Below, piece by piece: positions 1-5,642 of a DNA stretch of 6,526 bases. This DNA is from Nitrospira sp. (lineage in GTDB: Bacteria; Nitrospirota; Nitrospiria; Nitrospirales; Nitrospiraceae). Every line of letters starts with the position of its first letter. The first letter of the stretch is position 1. The stretch covers positions 1 to 6,526 of the forward strand of contig JANYAJ010000012.1 of NCBI GenBank assembly GCA_025361385.1, read 5' to 3'. The notes under the pieces were generated by a model that saw only the letters and a list, made by a program, of their open reading frames with translations, ran no database searches and was not told the DNA's origin. The position numbers and the translations under genes are program-made.

Positions 1-81
1 GCTTACCGACGTAAGGGATAGGAGAATGGAGAGTACTGCGCAGAGAAAAATCATAGGGGGACTGCGCCAGTGCGAGGCCGG
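1..81. other. Non-coding tail downstream of the minus-strand operon
   Basis: No gene is seen here. A short inverted repeat CTTAC-CGAC-GTAAG lies at 2-15. A direct repeat ACTGCGC occurs at 35-41 and 61-67, the second copy forming a tiny ACTG-CGC-CAGT hairpin. Read on the minus strand, none of these is followed by a clear T-run inside the window, so I do not call a terminator. The operon's transcript end may lie to the left of the window. Confidence 0.3.
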
Positions 82-714
82 TTAGAAAATCATGATCGGT
101 GTGCCGACCTTGGCAAGCCGATACACACTTTTTAGATCGTCGTCGTTGAGTCGAATACAACCATGCGTCACATTTTTTCCAAGGAGGCGGGTATAGAGCG
201 TACCGTGGATAAAATAACCCTTCCCGAACCCGAGTGCATATTCACCGAGCACGCCCGCCTCAAGGCGATCGGCTTGACTCTTGGGGACTTCGAGCCCTTC
301 TTCAATAAAGGCCCAGTCCGGCTTCACCCAGACGGGATTGGTCAATCTGGATTGTACGGTAAATTCTCCCCGAGGGGTATCGAAGATCCACTGCCCTTTT
401 GAATCGCCGGGTTTATCGAGAATCGTGCCGCTGCCGGTGGAAGCCACTGCATCCAGCATCACCTGATCACCCCGTTTGACATAGAGGTGATTGCGCGCCG
501 TATCGACAAGAATATAGGGTTGTGTCGGCATCAACTGAGTCAGTTGCTTGACGAGCGTCTTATAGCGCGCGTGGAGTGCCGGCGAAACAGCGTGATCTCC
601 CGCGGTGGGTTGAACGGTTACCGCATTCGACAAGGGCAAGCCACTGCTCTGCACAAGGGTGACGAGGAAGAGGCTCATCACGACGGACCACAGAGACAGG
701 GGGACGCGCTTCAT
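82..714 (-). CDS. Secreted L,D-transpeptidase (YkuD domain, canonical HGC motif)
   Basis: The protein has 210 aa. YkuD enzymes use an active-site cysteine to attack the L,D bond of peptidoglycan stem peptides, making 3-3 cross-links or attaching proteins to the wall. An N-terminal signal peptide has a basic start (MKR), a hydrophobic stretch at about 8-22, and a likely signal peptidase I site after S-N-A31. No lipobox is seen, so it is probably periplasmic and soluble or anchored by an uncleaved signal. The YkuD domain spans about 66-210, with a TPRGEF segment at 113-118, His170-Gly171, and the catalytic THGCIRL motif at 183-189 (nucleophile Cys186, Arg188). The start is supported by GAGG 7 nt upstream. 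This GAGG overlaps the TGA stop of the preceding gene, which suggests coupled translation. It is the last gene of a three-gene operon. The family is certain; the substrate is not. Confidence 0.93.
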   Translation of the reverse strand: MKRVPLSLWSVVMSLFLVTLVQSSGLPLSNAVTVQPTAGDHAVSPALHARYKTLVKQLTQLMPTQPYILVDTARNHLYVKRGDQVMLDAVASTGSGTILDKPGDSKGQWIFDTPRGEFTVQSRLTNPVWVKPDWAFIEEGLEVPKSQADRLEAGVLGEYALGFGKGYFIHGTLYTRLLGKNVTHGCIRLNDDDLKSVYRLAKVGTPIMIF

Positions 715-723
715 GTATCCGCC

Positions 724-1872
724 TCAGGTTTCTTCTCTTTGCACACCGAGCATCGCTAAGGTTTGTGCAACAGAGTTCTGCTCGTGTAAGGCACCGACAA
801 TGGTCACCGGCGTTCCCTTCTCGACCCGATCAAAGAGGAGGACCATCTGCGGATTGTCGAGCATGACGCACCCCAACGTTTGGGCCATCAATTCGTTCTC
901 GACTCCGTGGATTTCGATTTGCCCCCCGATCGCTCGCGATGCCGGGATCTGTCCCGTCTTCCGTTCGAGCCGGTAACGACGTCGATCCTCTTCGTTGGGA
1001 TAGTCGAGTACCAGGGCGCGATAAAACTGCGTCTGCCCCTGTCCGCGCTTGCTGCTGACCCGATACCTGCCTTCCGGGGTGGCACCGTCGCCCTGGTATC
1101 GTTTCTCTCGAATACCATTAAATCCAAGGCGGACGGGGTAGGATACGATTTTTTGCCCGTTTCTGTAGAGGGTCAAAACTCGATCGGCCTTGCTCACCAC
1201 AATAGCCGAGGTTCGGTGGGTGCGTGACCAAGTGATGGTGTCCTTGGCCATCTGCTGCCAGCCAACGATTTGATCTCGATTGGCATATCGCCCTAACTCA
1301 TGGCTCAATAAGACCGCTTGCGTAGCCAAATTCTGCGCAGCCCGGTCCGCTGCGTCGAGGGAGCGATCGTATTGCCCCTGCTCAAAGAAGGCATGGGCCT
1401 GCTTCATGAGCAGATCGGTTTCTACGGGTTTTTGTCCCAGAACGAGCCGGCTATCAATGCCGCTGACCTGCATGGTCATCATCCGTGACCGATCCTCAAC
1501 CTGAGCAATCTTGTTTTCAGCTGAATGACGCAATGTTTCGCGCTCTTTTGTGAGGCGAGTAACCGTGTGGGCCCCTTCTTCTTGTAACCGACGAAGAGCG
1601 ATTTCTAAGTCATTGGGCTCCCAAGGCCAGCGAATCAGATCTTCGTCGGCCTGAACCCGACTTTTCAGCGCCATCCATTGATGCGCAAATTGAGCATAGT
1701 CGTTCGGCGAAAACTCAGCCGCCCGCAATTGCATTAAGTCTCGATCAATATTTTCAACCGCCTCGATTGCGTCTTGGGGCACAGCCTCGACGCAGCCGGA
1801 AAGCGAACCGGCTAATACCAGTGCTCCCCACCCCAAGACGACCGATGTTATCCGCAGACCGTAACCAGGCAT
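724..1872 (-). CDS. Lipoprotein L,D-transpeptidase-family protein with helical N-terminal domain and TLGC active site
   Basis: The protein has 382 aa. The signal peptide ends in lipobox L-S-G-C27, so the mature protein should be lipid-anchored, with Val28 and Glu29 following the cysteine. Residues about 30-215 are predicted helical, with charged heptad-like stretches and a TPR-like segment at about 155-185 (AHAFFEQGQYDRSLDAA). The C-terminal YkuD domain covers about 222-360, with GDGATPEGRY at 261-270, IHG at 321-323 and TLGCVML at 332-338 (putative nucleophile Cys335). The His before Gly-Cys and the Arg after it in canonical HGCxR are Leu and Met here. A TxGCxxL pattern is known in some YkuD subfamilies, so activity is plausible, but transpeptidase versus hydrolase cannot be decided. 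The start lies 20 nt after the upstream stop and has only a weak ribosome site, so reinitiation is likely. Its stop is 9 nt before the next L,D-transpeptidase. Confidence 0.88.
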   Translation of the reverse strand: MPGYGLRITSVVLGWGALVLAGSLSGCVEAVPQDAIEAVENIDRDLMQLRAAEFSPNDYAQFAHQWMALKSRVQADEDLIRWPWEPNDLEIALRRLQEEGAHTVTRLTKERETLRHSAENKIAQVEDRSRMMTMQVSGIDSRLVLGQKPVETDLLMKQAHAFFEQGQYDRSLDAADRAAQNLATQAVLLSHELGRYANRDQIVGWQQMAKDTITWSRTHRTSAIVVSKADRVLTLYRNGQKIVSYPVRLGFNGIREKRYQGDGATPEGRYRVSSKRGQGQTQFYRALVLDYPNEEDRRRYRLERKTGQIPASRAIGGQIEIHGVENELMAQTLGCVMLDNPQMVLLFDRVEKGTPVTIVGALHEQNSVAQTLAMLGVQREET

Positions 1873-1892
1873 ATGATTCGTCTATCTTAATC

Positions 1893-2510
1893 TTACTTCT
1901 TCTTCGCCGCAGAGGGCTTTCCTTTTCCAATCTTGGCAAGCGCCGCTTCGATTTCGTGCGAGACAGCCTGGCTCTTCTCGTGAATGGCTATCGCCTTCGT
2001 TTGTGCGACCGGATAGTCTGCAGTGTCGATTGCCATTTGCACCTGATTGAGGGATGCCTTGAGGGCCTCAGCATCGGCCTTGATTGACTCCAATGCGGCG
2101 CGATCTTTTCCCGTAGGCGCTTTGGCAACTAACGCGAGTGTGGCTGCGACGGCCTCTTGAGCGACTTGCTGTGCCTGAAGTGCAGCGGCTTTGGCCTCGT
2201 CCTTTTTCTTAGTCGCCTCCGCTTTGAGTCGTTCCGCCTCGCTCTTCGCTGCCACGGCAAGCTGTTCGACTTTGCCGTAGTCGCGGAATATTGCGAGTTT
2301 GCCGTCTTGATCGCTTACTTCTTTCTTGAGCGCGGCAAGTGTGCCTTGAACTTTGGCATATTCGTCTGCGACATAGGTTGAGGCACCACTCTGTTGCGCG
2401 TCTGACACGGCTTTTTCAGCTGCCACGATCTGTTCCGTCGGCGGCTTCGCACAGGCCGTGAGCATCAGAAGGGCGCACAGGACTGGCAGCATCGTGGATC
2501 GTGAATTCAT
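1893..2510 (-). CDS. DUF4398-like helical lipoprotein with lysine C-terminus
   Basis: The protein has 205 aa. The signal peptide carries lipobox L-T-A-C20. The mature part is almost entirely Ala/Lys/Glu/Gln-rich helix: a DUF4398-like segment at about 25-100, a very charged coiled-coil-like stretch at about 85-125, a break at A-P-T-G (131-134), and a second helical segment at about 136-193 that repeats the style of the first (DYPVAQ near 165). It ends PSAAKKK. The ATG at 2508-2510 is preferred because AGGAGG sits 9 nt upstream. A longer reading from a TTG at 2526-2528 would place the start over that ribosome site. It is the first gene of an operon with two L,D-transpeptidases and lies downstream of a sigma-54-like promoter. 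Function is unknown. The C-terminal lysine and lipid anchor resemble Braun's lipoprotein (Lpp), which L,D-transpeptidases attach to peptidoglycan. That link is inference; the DUF4398 assignment is by pattern only. Confidence 0.85.
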   Translation of the reverse strand: MNSRSTMLPVLCALLMLTACAKPPTEQIVAAEKAVSDAQQSGASTYVADEYAKVQGTLAALKKEVSDQDGKLAIFRDYGKVEQLAVAAKSEAERLKAEATKKKDEAKAAALQAQQVAQEAVAATLALVAKAPTGKDRAALESIKADAEALKASLNQVQMAIDTADYPVAQTKAIAIHEKSQAVSHEIEAALAKIGKGKPSAAKKK

Positions 2511-2519
2511 GATTTTTCT

Positions 2520-2525
2520 CCTCCT
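2520..2525 (-). promoter_or_regulatory. Shine-Dalgarno AGGAGG deciding the lipoprotein start
   Basis: On the minus strand AGGAGG is followed by a 9-nt A-rich spacer and ATG at 2510-2508. It overlaps the longer alternative reading frame beginning at TTG 2528 and so rules that start unlikely. Confidence 0.8.
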
Positions 2526-2613
2526 CAAGTTGCCGACTGATAGCCAGCGTTCATTGATGTTCGATTGCGGTCACTGCTTTTTGCGTACAAGATGCTGAGA
2601 ATCTTAGTTAATT

Positions 2614-2630
2614 CGCAAGGGTAATGCCAG
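2614..2630 (-). promoter_or_regulatory. Sigma-54 type -24/-12 promoter for the lipoprotein/L,D-transpeptidase operon
   Basis: The minus strand reads CTGGCATTACCCTTGCG. It matches the RpoN consensus TGGCAC-N5-TTGC at TGGCA and TTGC, with the invariant GG (2628-2627) and GC (2616-2615) at the correct 10-nt separation. Nine fixed bases would be expected by chance about once per 260 kb per strand, and this one is intergenic and correctly oriented. Transcription would begin near 2603, giving a leader of roughly 93 nt. A weaker sigma-70 reading (CTGGCA, 18 nt, TAAGAT) overlaps it. Use of sigma-54 would require an activator ATPase, which is not in this window. Confidence 0.6.
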
Positions 2631-2657
2631 TGAAGTCACGAAGAGAGACGTTGAAAA

Positions 2658-2675
2658 TCATTGCTCTTACAATGA
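2658..2675. promoter_or_regulatory. Perfect dyad TCATTG-N6-CAATGA, possible operator or enhancer
   Basis: The two 6-bp arms are exact inverted complements around CTCTTA. The centre lies about 63 bp upstream of the predicted start of the minus-strand sigma-54 promoter and about 48 bp upstream of the predicted start from the weaker plus-strand element. This is the geometry of a dimeric regulator site. It is closer than usual for a sigma-54 enhancer. No regulator gene is visible to pair with it. Confidence 0.4.
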
Positions 2676-2688
2676 CTTGGGTATGACA

Positions 2689-2703
2689 TGGTCAGCCCCT
2701 TGC
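2689..2703 (+). promoter_or_regulatory. Weak sigma-54-like element on the plus strand
   Basis: The plus strand reads TGGTCAGCCCCTTGC. GG and GC have the correct spacing and TTGC is intact, but the CA after TGG is missing. By sequence alone this could be chance. It gains some weight from facing away from the stronger element across a shared dyad, and from the terminator about 85 nt beyond its predicted start. Confidence 0.25.
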
Positions 2704-2713
2704 CACATCATGG

Positions 2714-2799
2714 GGCGATCTAGCCCGTACTTCAACAAAAGTGCCTCAATTAAAATCTGTAGCTACCGAATACGCAGGAGGGAGGCAAGGCCTCCTTTT
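2714..2799 (+). ncRNA. Candidate small RNA between the divergent operons
   Basis: No known RNA family is recognised. The boundaries are inferred from the predicted start of the weak sigma-54-like element and from the terminator T-run. The 86-nt stretch has a hairpin at 2727-2744 (GTACTT, CAACAA loop, AAGTGC, with one G-T pair), an A/T-rich single-stranded stretch at about 2746-2758, and the terminator hairpin. The reason to suspect an RNA is that an intrinsic terminator on this strand has no other upstream transcript to stop, since the left genes run the other way. A TAAAAT at 2751-2756 could be a -10 for a shorter transcript. Confidence 0.25.
2781..2799 (+). terminator. Intrinsic terminator (GGAGGC-AAG-GCCTCC-TTTT)
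   Basis: A perfect 6-bp G+C-rich stem (2781-2786 with 2790-2795) and a 3-nt loop are followed by TTTT. The stem can be lengthened by G-T wobble and A-T pairs just outside. There is no T-run on the opposite strand, so it acts rightward. It lies 67 nt before the rpmH -35 box and would shield rpmH from upstream transcription. Confidence 0.55.
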
Positions 2800-2800
2800 A

Positions 2801-2820
2801 ATGAGAGGGCGTACCCTCAT
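2801..2820 (+). other. Second hairpin after the terminator
   Basis: GAGGG-CGTA-CCCTC (2805-2818) makes a clean 5-bp stem. Alternatively ATGAG pairs with CTCAT at the ends of the segment. It is followed by ATTTAT rather than a true T-run. It begins right after the terminator, so it may be a backup terminator. On the minus strand it is followed by a run of four A, so it is not an obvious leftward terminator. Confidence 0.35.
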
Positions 2821-2866
2821 TTATGGTTTCATAGGAAATCCGTCCGTTATCTGATGGGCAAGGAGT

Positions 2867-2895
2867 TTGACAGGGTGCAACCCCATCTCTATAAT
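2867..2895 (+). promoter_or_regulatory. Consensus sigma-70 promoter of rpmH
   Basis: TTGACA (2867-2872), an exact 17-bp spacer and TATAAT (2890-2895) match the housekeeping consensus at all twelve positions. Transcription should begin near 2902, leaving a leader of about 36 nt that contains AAGGAG (2925-2930) 7 nt before the rpmH ATG. This is likely the main promoter for rpmH-rnpA-yidD-yidC-mnmE. Confidence 0.9.
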
Positions 2896-2937
2896 GCCCC
2901 GTTCATCTGTGAGTATTCTTAGGCAAGGAGTGATCGC

Positions 2938-3075
2938 ATGTCATTTACATCTGCGCAGCCATCGAACCTCAAAAGAAAACGTGAGCATGGATTCCGTAAA
3001 CGGATGAGCACAAAAAATGGCCGGAGGGTCATTGCTCGTCGTCGCGCGAAGGGTCGGGCCCGTTTGACCGTATAG
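2938..3075 (+). CDS. rpmH: Large ribosomal subunit protein bL34
   Basis: The protein has 45 aa, typical for L34 (44-47 aa). L34 is a small basic protein of the 50S subunit that binds 23S rRNA. The family core is clear: QPSNLKRKR at 7-15, [13 protein letters not shown] at 17-29, and [10 protein letters not shown] at 34-43. The first six residues (MSFTSA) replace the common MKRTY start, a minor lineage difference. The ATG has AAGGAG 7 nt upstream and a perfect sigma-70 promoter. It heads the conserved rpmH-rnpA-yidD-yidC-mnmE cluster. Confidence 0.96.
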   Translation: MSFTSAQPSNLKRKREHGFRKRMSTKNGRRVIARRRAKGRARLTV

Positions 3076-3244
3076 GTTGAGCAGGGTTCCAGTTCGGCTT
3101 TGCGAGGAATCTTGCCACTCGGTACGTGTCCTAAACACTGACGTTCCCTCTACAGGATGACGGTAGGCGGTCATGATCGAGTCCGGAGATCTGGTCTCGA
3201 AGGGGAATTCTTGTGCACCGTAGCCTTCTCCCAGGATGATCGTG

Positions 3245-3607
3245 ATGTTACAGGGTGGAGGTGACAGGGCTCTATTCCTGAAACGCAGCCGCGACATCGA
3301 GTATGCCAAGAAGAACGGTCGTCGAATTTCGACCGCCTTCTTTAACATGATGATCTGCCCGACTGATGTCAGCGGGAGTCGGGTCGGCATTGTAGTGGGG
3401 AAGCGATTCGGGGGAGCTGTGAGCCGGAATCGGGTCAAGCGCCTGTTTCGAGAACTCACGCGCCACGTGCAAGGTCAATTGCTTCAGGGACAAGCTCTTG
3501 TGGTTTTCCCAAAGCGGGATTCGATTGTGCAGCCATTTGCTGTGTTGAAAGAAGCATGGCTGTTGACACTCCATCGCCAACGGCTGCTGCAGACCCATGA
3601 AAACTAG
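3245..3607 (+). CDS. rnpA: Ribonuclease P protein component
   Basis: The protein has 120 aa from this start, within the usual 110-130. RnpA binds the RNase P RNA and helps it cleave 5' leaders from precursor tRNAs. The family pattern is visible: [17 protein letters not shown] near the start (about 11-27), [14 protein letters not shown] at 46-59, and the signature [12 protein letters not shown] at 60-71 with the RNR triplet at 61-63. The start is uncertain. ATG 3245 has AGGA (3233-3236) 8 nt upstream. An in-frame ATG at 3236 adds three residues but lacks a spaced ribosome site, and GTG 3242 is also possible. TAG at 3221-3223 prevents further extension. A stronger ribosome-like GGAGGTGA lies inside the gene at 3257-3264 with no usual start after it. 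The 3' end overlaps yidD by 11 nt. Confidence 0.93.
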   Translation: MLQGGGDRALFLKRSRDIEYAKKNGRRISTAFFNMMICPTDVSGSRVGIVVGKRFGGAVSRNRVKRLFRELTRHVQGQLLQGQALVVFPKRDSIVQPFAVLKEAWLLTLHRQRLLQTHEN

Positions 3608-3818
3608 TGTGCGCCAGTGCTGCCTGACTCTGCTAGCTGGTTATCGCTATTGGGTCTCGCCGTTCCTGGGGCCCGCCTGCCGCTTCGATCCAACCTGTTC
3701 TGAATATGCGACTACTGCGATCAGTCGATATGGATTGCTCCGTGGCCTCAAGCTTGCGGCCTGCCGTCTGCTCAAGTGCCATCCGTTTCATCCCGGAGGA
3801 ATGGATCCTGTGAAGTAG
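3597..3818 (+). CDS. yidD: Membrane protein insertion efficiency factor YidD
   Basis: The protein has 73 aa, normal for the family. YidD is a small protein associated with the inner membrane that aids insertion of membrane proteins with YidC. Key family features are [16 protein letters not shown] (15-30) with an amphipathic N-terminal helix, the cysteine-bearing DPTCSEYA (31-38), and [13 protein letters not shown] (56-68) before the final DPVK. The ATG lies inside the last codons of rnpA (11-nt overlap) without a recognisable ribosome site, so translation is probably coupled to rnpA. yidC begins 37 nt downstream, as expected for a functional pair. Confidence 0.95.
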   Translation: MKTSVRQCCLTLLAGYRYWVSPFLGPACRFDPTCSEYATTAISRYGLLRGLKLAACRLLKCHPFHPGGMDPVK

Positions 3819-3855
3819 CAGGGTCTTGGTCGTTCACATCGGATACCAATTGGTC

Positions 3856-5559
3856 ATGGAAAAACGCGTTGTCATCTTTCTCGTCCTGTCGTTGGCGATC
3901 ATCTTGGGATACGATCTGCTCCTCAAGCAGATGGGATGGCTGCCTGAGCCGCCTCCTATTCAAAGCTCTTCCGATCGAGGTTCCCCGTCCTCCATCGAGA
4001 CAGAATCATCTCCCACTCCCGTGACGGGACAGGACAACACTTCGATCGACGTGAACGTCCCACCCCAAGTAGATCAAAAATCTGGCGCTGCGTCGTCCAA
4101 TGCATCGCTCGCCACATCTGAACAGACGGTCACGGTGGAAACGGATCTGGTCCGAGTCGGTCTGTCAAATCGTGGTGGCGTCATTCGAAGCTGGGAACTG
4201 AAGCGATACCATACTGCAGCGCCTGAGGAGAAGCCGGTACAACTCGTGTATCAAGTGGGGAAGTTCAGAGGCCCTCTCTCCATTACGGTTGCGAATGCAG
4301 ACATCGAAAAGACGATTCGAGAAGGCCTCTATACGATCGAAAAGGATTTCACCCTCCTTGATGCCTCACATCCCGTCGGGCATGTCACGATGCAGTTTCA
4401 CGATCCCGCTACTCACCTCGGCGTTGAGAAGCGGCTGACCTTTCATCACGATAGTTACGTGGTGGATGTCTCGGTTGCCCTGGAGGGAGTGACTGAATCC
4501 TACGATGTAGGATTGGGGACGAACTTTGGCATTGTGGAATGGGGGGAAGGGTTCATCGGTTTGATCGGATCGGCTTCGCTGGTTGACGACAAAGCTGAAA
4601 AAGAAACTCCGGATACCGAGCTTGAACGGAAGGGCTCCGTTCAATGGGTTGCCTTACAGGACAAATACTTTCTTTCGGTCTTGATGCCGAAACAGGCGAC
4701 ATCTGCATTGGCCAAGAAAGAAGGCGATAAGGTTGTCTCAGCCGGCGTGCGGATGCCGGCACCGGGAATAGGATCGTCGGTCGCACTCCAGCTCTATGCG
4801 GGCCCCAAGGAATACGACACCCTTCGCTCCTTAAACGTGGGCTTGGAAGATACCATTGATTTCGGATGGTTCATCTTCGGCAGTTGGACAGTTGTGAAGT
4901 CCGTCGCCAAGCCGATCTTCTACGTGCTGCGATTCATCCATGACTATACCTACAACTATGGGGTCACCATCATCCTGCTGACGATGGCGATTAAGTTGTT
5001 GTTTGTCCCGTTACAGTACAAGAGCTACAAGTCGATGAAAATGATGCAGCTGATCCAACCCAAGGTCGCTGCCGTGCAGGAAAAATACAAAGATGACCGA
5101 GACCGACTGAACAAAGAATTGATCAAGCTCTATCGCGACCAGAAAGTAAATCCTGTTGGCGGTTGCCTGCCGATGATTTTGCAGATGCCTGTCTTCGTGG
5201 CTCTGTTTAATATCCTCTATATGACGATCGATTTGCGCCAAGCCCCTTTCGTGCTCTGGATTACCGATTTGTCGGTACAGGATCCCTACTATGTGCTGCC
5301 GGTGATCATGGGGGCGACGATGGTCATTCAACAGAAGATTACGCCCACCACGATGGATCCGACACAGGCGAAGATCATGTTGGTGCTCCCGGTGTTTATG
5401 ACCTTTCTGTTCGTGAACTTTCCTGCTGGTCTTGTGTTGTATTGGTTAACAAACAACGTCCTGACCATCTCCCAGCAGGTATTTACGGATCGGTTTTTAT
5501 TTCGTAATAAGACGCTCATTACAACAGGCCCGGAACTAAGCAGCGGTACAAAGTCCTAA
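3856..5559 (+). CDS. yidC: Membrane protein insertase YidC (Oxa1 family, Gram-negative type)
   Basis: The protein has 567 aa, close to E. coli YidC (548). It inserts and folds inner-membrane proteins alone or with SecYEG. It starts with MEKR and a first membrane helix (about 5-22), then a Pro/Ser/Thr-rich linker (about 30-90), and the periplasmic P1 beta-domain (about 92-335). The conserved core follows: a membrane helix at about 368-386, a cytoplasmic coiled-coil hairpin at about 388-432, NPVGGCLPMILQMPVF (432-447), RQAPF (461-465), QDPYYVLP (475-482) and FPAGLVLYW (522-530). The hydrophilic-groove arginine (E. coli Arg366) aligns with Lys380, a conservative change. ATG 3856 is chosen over an in-frame TTG at 3826 because MEKR is the family start. 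Its ribosome site is weak (GGA 12 nt upstream). It follows yidD by 37 nt and precedes mnmE. Confidence 0.96.
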   Translation: MEKRVVIFLVLSLAIILGYDLLLKQMGWLPEPPPIQSSSDRGSPSSIETESSPTPVTGQDNTSIDVNVPPQVDQKSGAASSNASLATSEQTVTVETDLVRVGLSNRGGVIRSWELKRYHTAAPEEKPVQLVYQVGKFRGPLSITVANADIEKTIREGLYTIEKDFTLLDASHPVGHVTMQFHDPATHLGVEKRLTFHHDSYVVDVSVALEGVTESYDVGLGTNFGIVEWGEGFIGLIGSASLVDDKAEKETPDTELERKGSVQWVALQDKYFLSVLMPKQATSALAKKEGDKVVSAGVRMPAPGIGSSVALQLYAGPKEYDTLRSLNVGLEDTIDFGWFIFGSWTVVKSVAKPIFYVLRFIHDYTYNYGVTIILLTMAIKLLFVPLQYKSYKSMKMMQLIQPKVAAVQEKYKDDRDRLNKELIKLYRDQKVNPVGGCLPMILQMPVFVALFNILYMTIDLRQAPFVLWITDLSVQDPYYVLPVIMGATMVIQQKITPTTMDPTQAKIMLVLPVFMTFLFVNFPAGLVLYWLTNNVLTISQQVFTDRFLFRNKTLITTGPELSSGTKS

Positions 5560-5642
5560 CATAACAACTTCCCCACGGGCCGCTGCATACGAACGCACGA
5601 GCCCGCCAGCAGTGTGAGTGGTCACGCAGTGAAAGAGTCGCC

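Larger units (their letters stand above)
2511..2937. other. Divergent intergenic control region
   Basis: About 430 nt separate the divergent lipoprotein and rpmH genes. I see no credible protein gene here. Going left to right it holds the leader of the left operon (about 90 nt), a sigma-54 type promoter on the minus strand, a perfect dyad, a weaker sigma-54-like element on the plus strand, a possible small RNA ending in an intrinsic terminator, a second hairpin, and the consensus sigma-70 promoter and ribosome site of rpmH. Confidence 0.7.

Noticed and set aside
1848..1856. TTATCCGCA, one mismatch from a DnaA box
   Set aside because: It is a single copy inside the lipoprotein enzyme's signal-peptide coding region, with no cluster and no AT-rich unwinding region.
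2695..2716. GCCCC-N12-GGGGC inverted repeat overlapping the plus-strand sigma-54-like element
   Set aside because: The arms are short and low-complexity with a wide loop. It was not kept as an operator.
2677..2922. 81-aa open frame in the intergenic region
   Set aside because: It runs through the terminator and the perfect rpmH promoter, has no ribosome site and shows no protein-like composition.
3054..3061. CGGGCCCG palindrome near the rpmH end as a terminator
   Set aside because: It lies inside the coding region, leaves no room for a loop, and has only three T after it.
3157..3264. 35-codon frame starting ATG 3157 and ending in the TGA of GGAGGTGA, possible leader peptide of rnpA
   Set aside because: It has no Shine-Dalgarno and unremarkable residues. 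Its overlap with the rnpA start is suggestive but not enough.
2941..3459. 172-aa open frame on the minus strand across rpmH and rnpA
   Set aside because: It is antisense to two clearly conserved genes, has no family motif, and is a composition shadow.
3826..3855. Longer YidC from TTG 3826 (ten extra residues)
   Set aside because: The extra residues would spoil the membrane-helix start, and the MEKR start at 3856 matches the family.
5576..5605. CGGGC/GCCCG inverted repeat between yidC and mnmE as a terminator
   Set aside because: It is a 5-bp stem with a 20-nt loop and no T-run.
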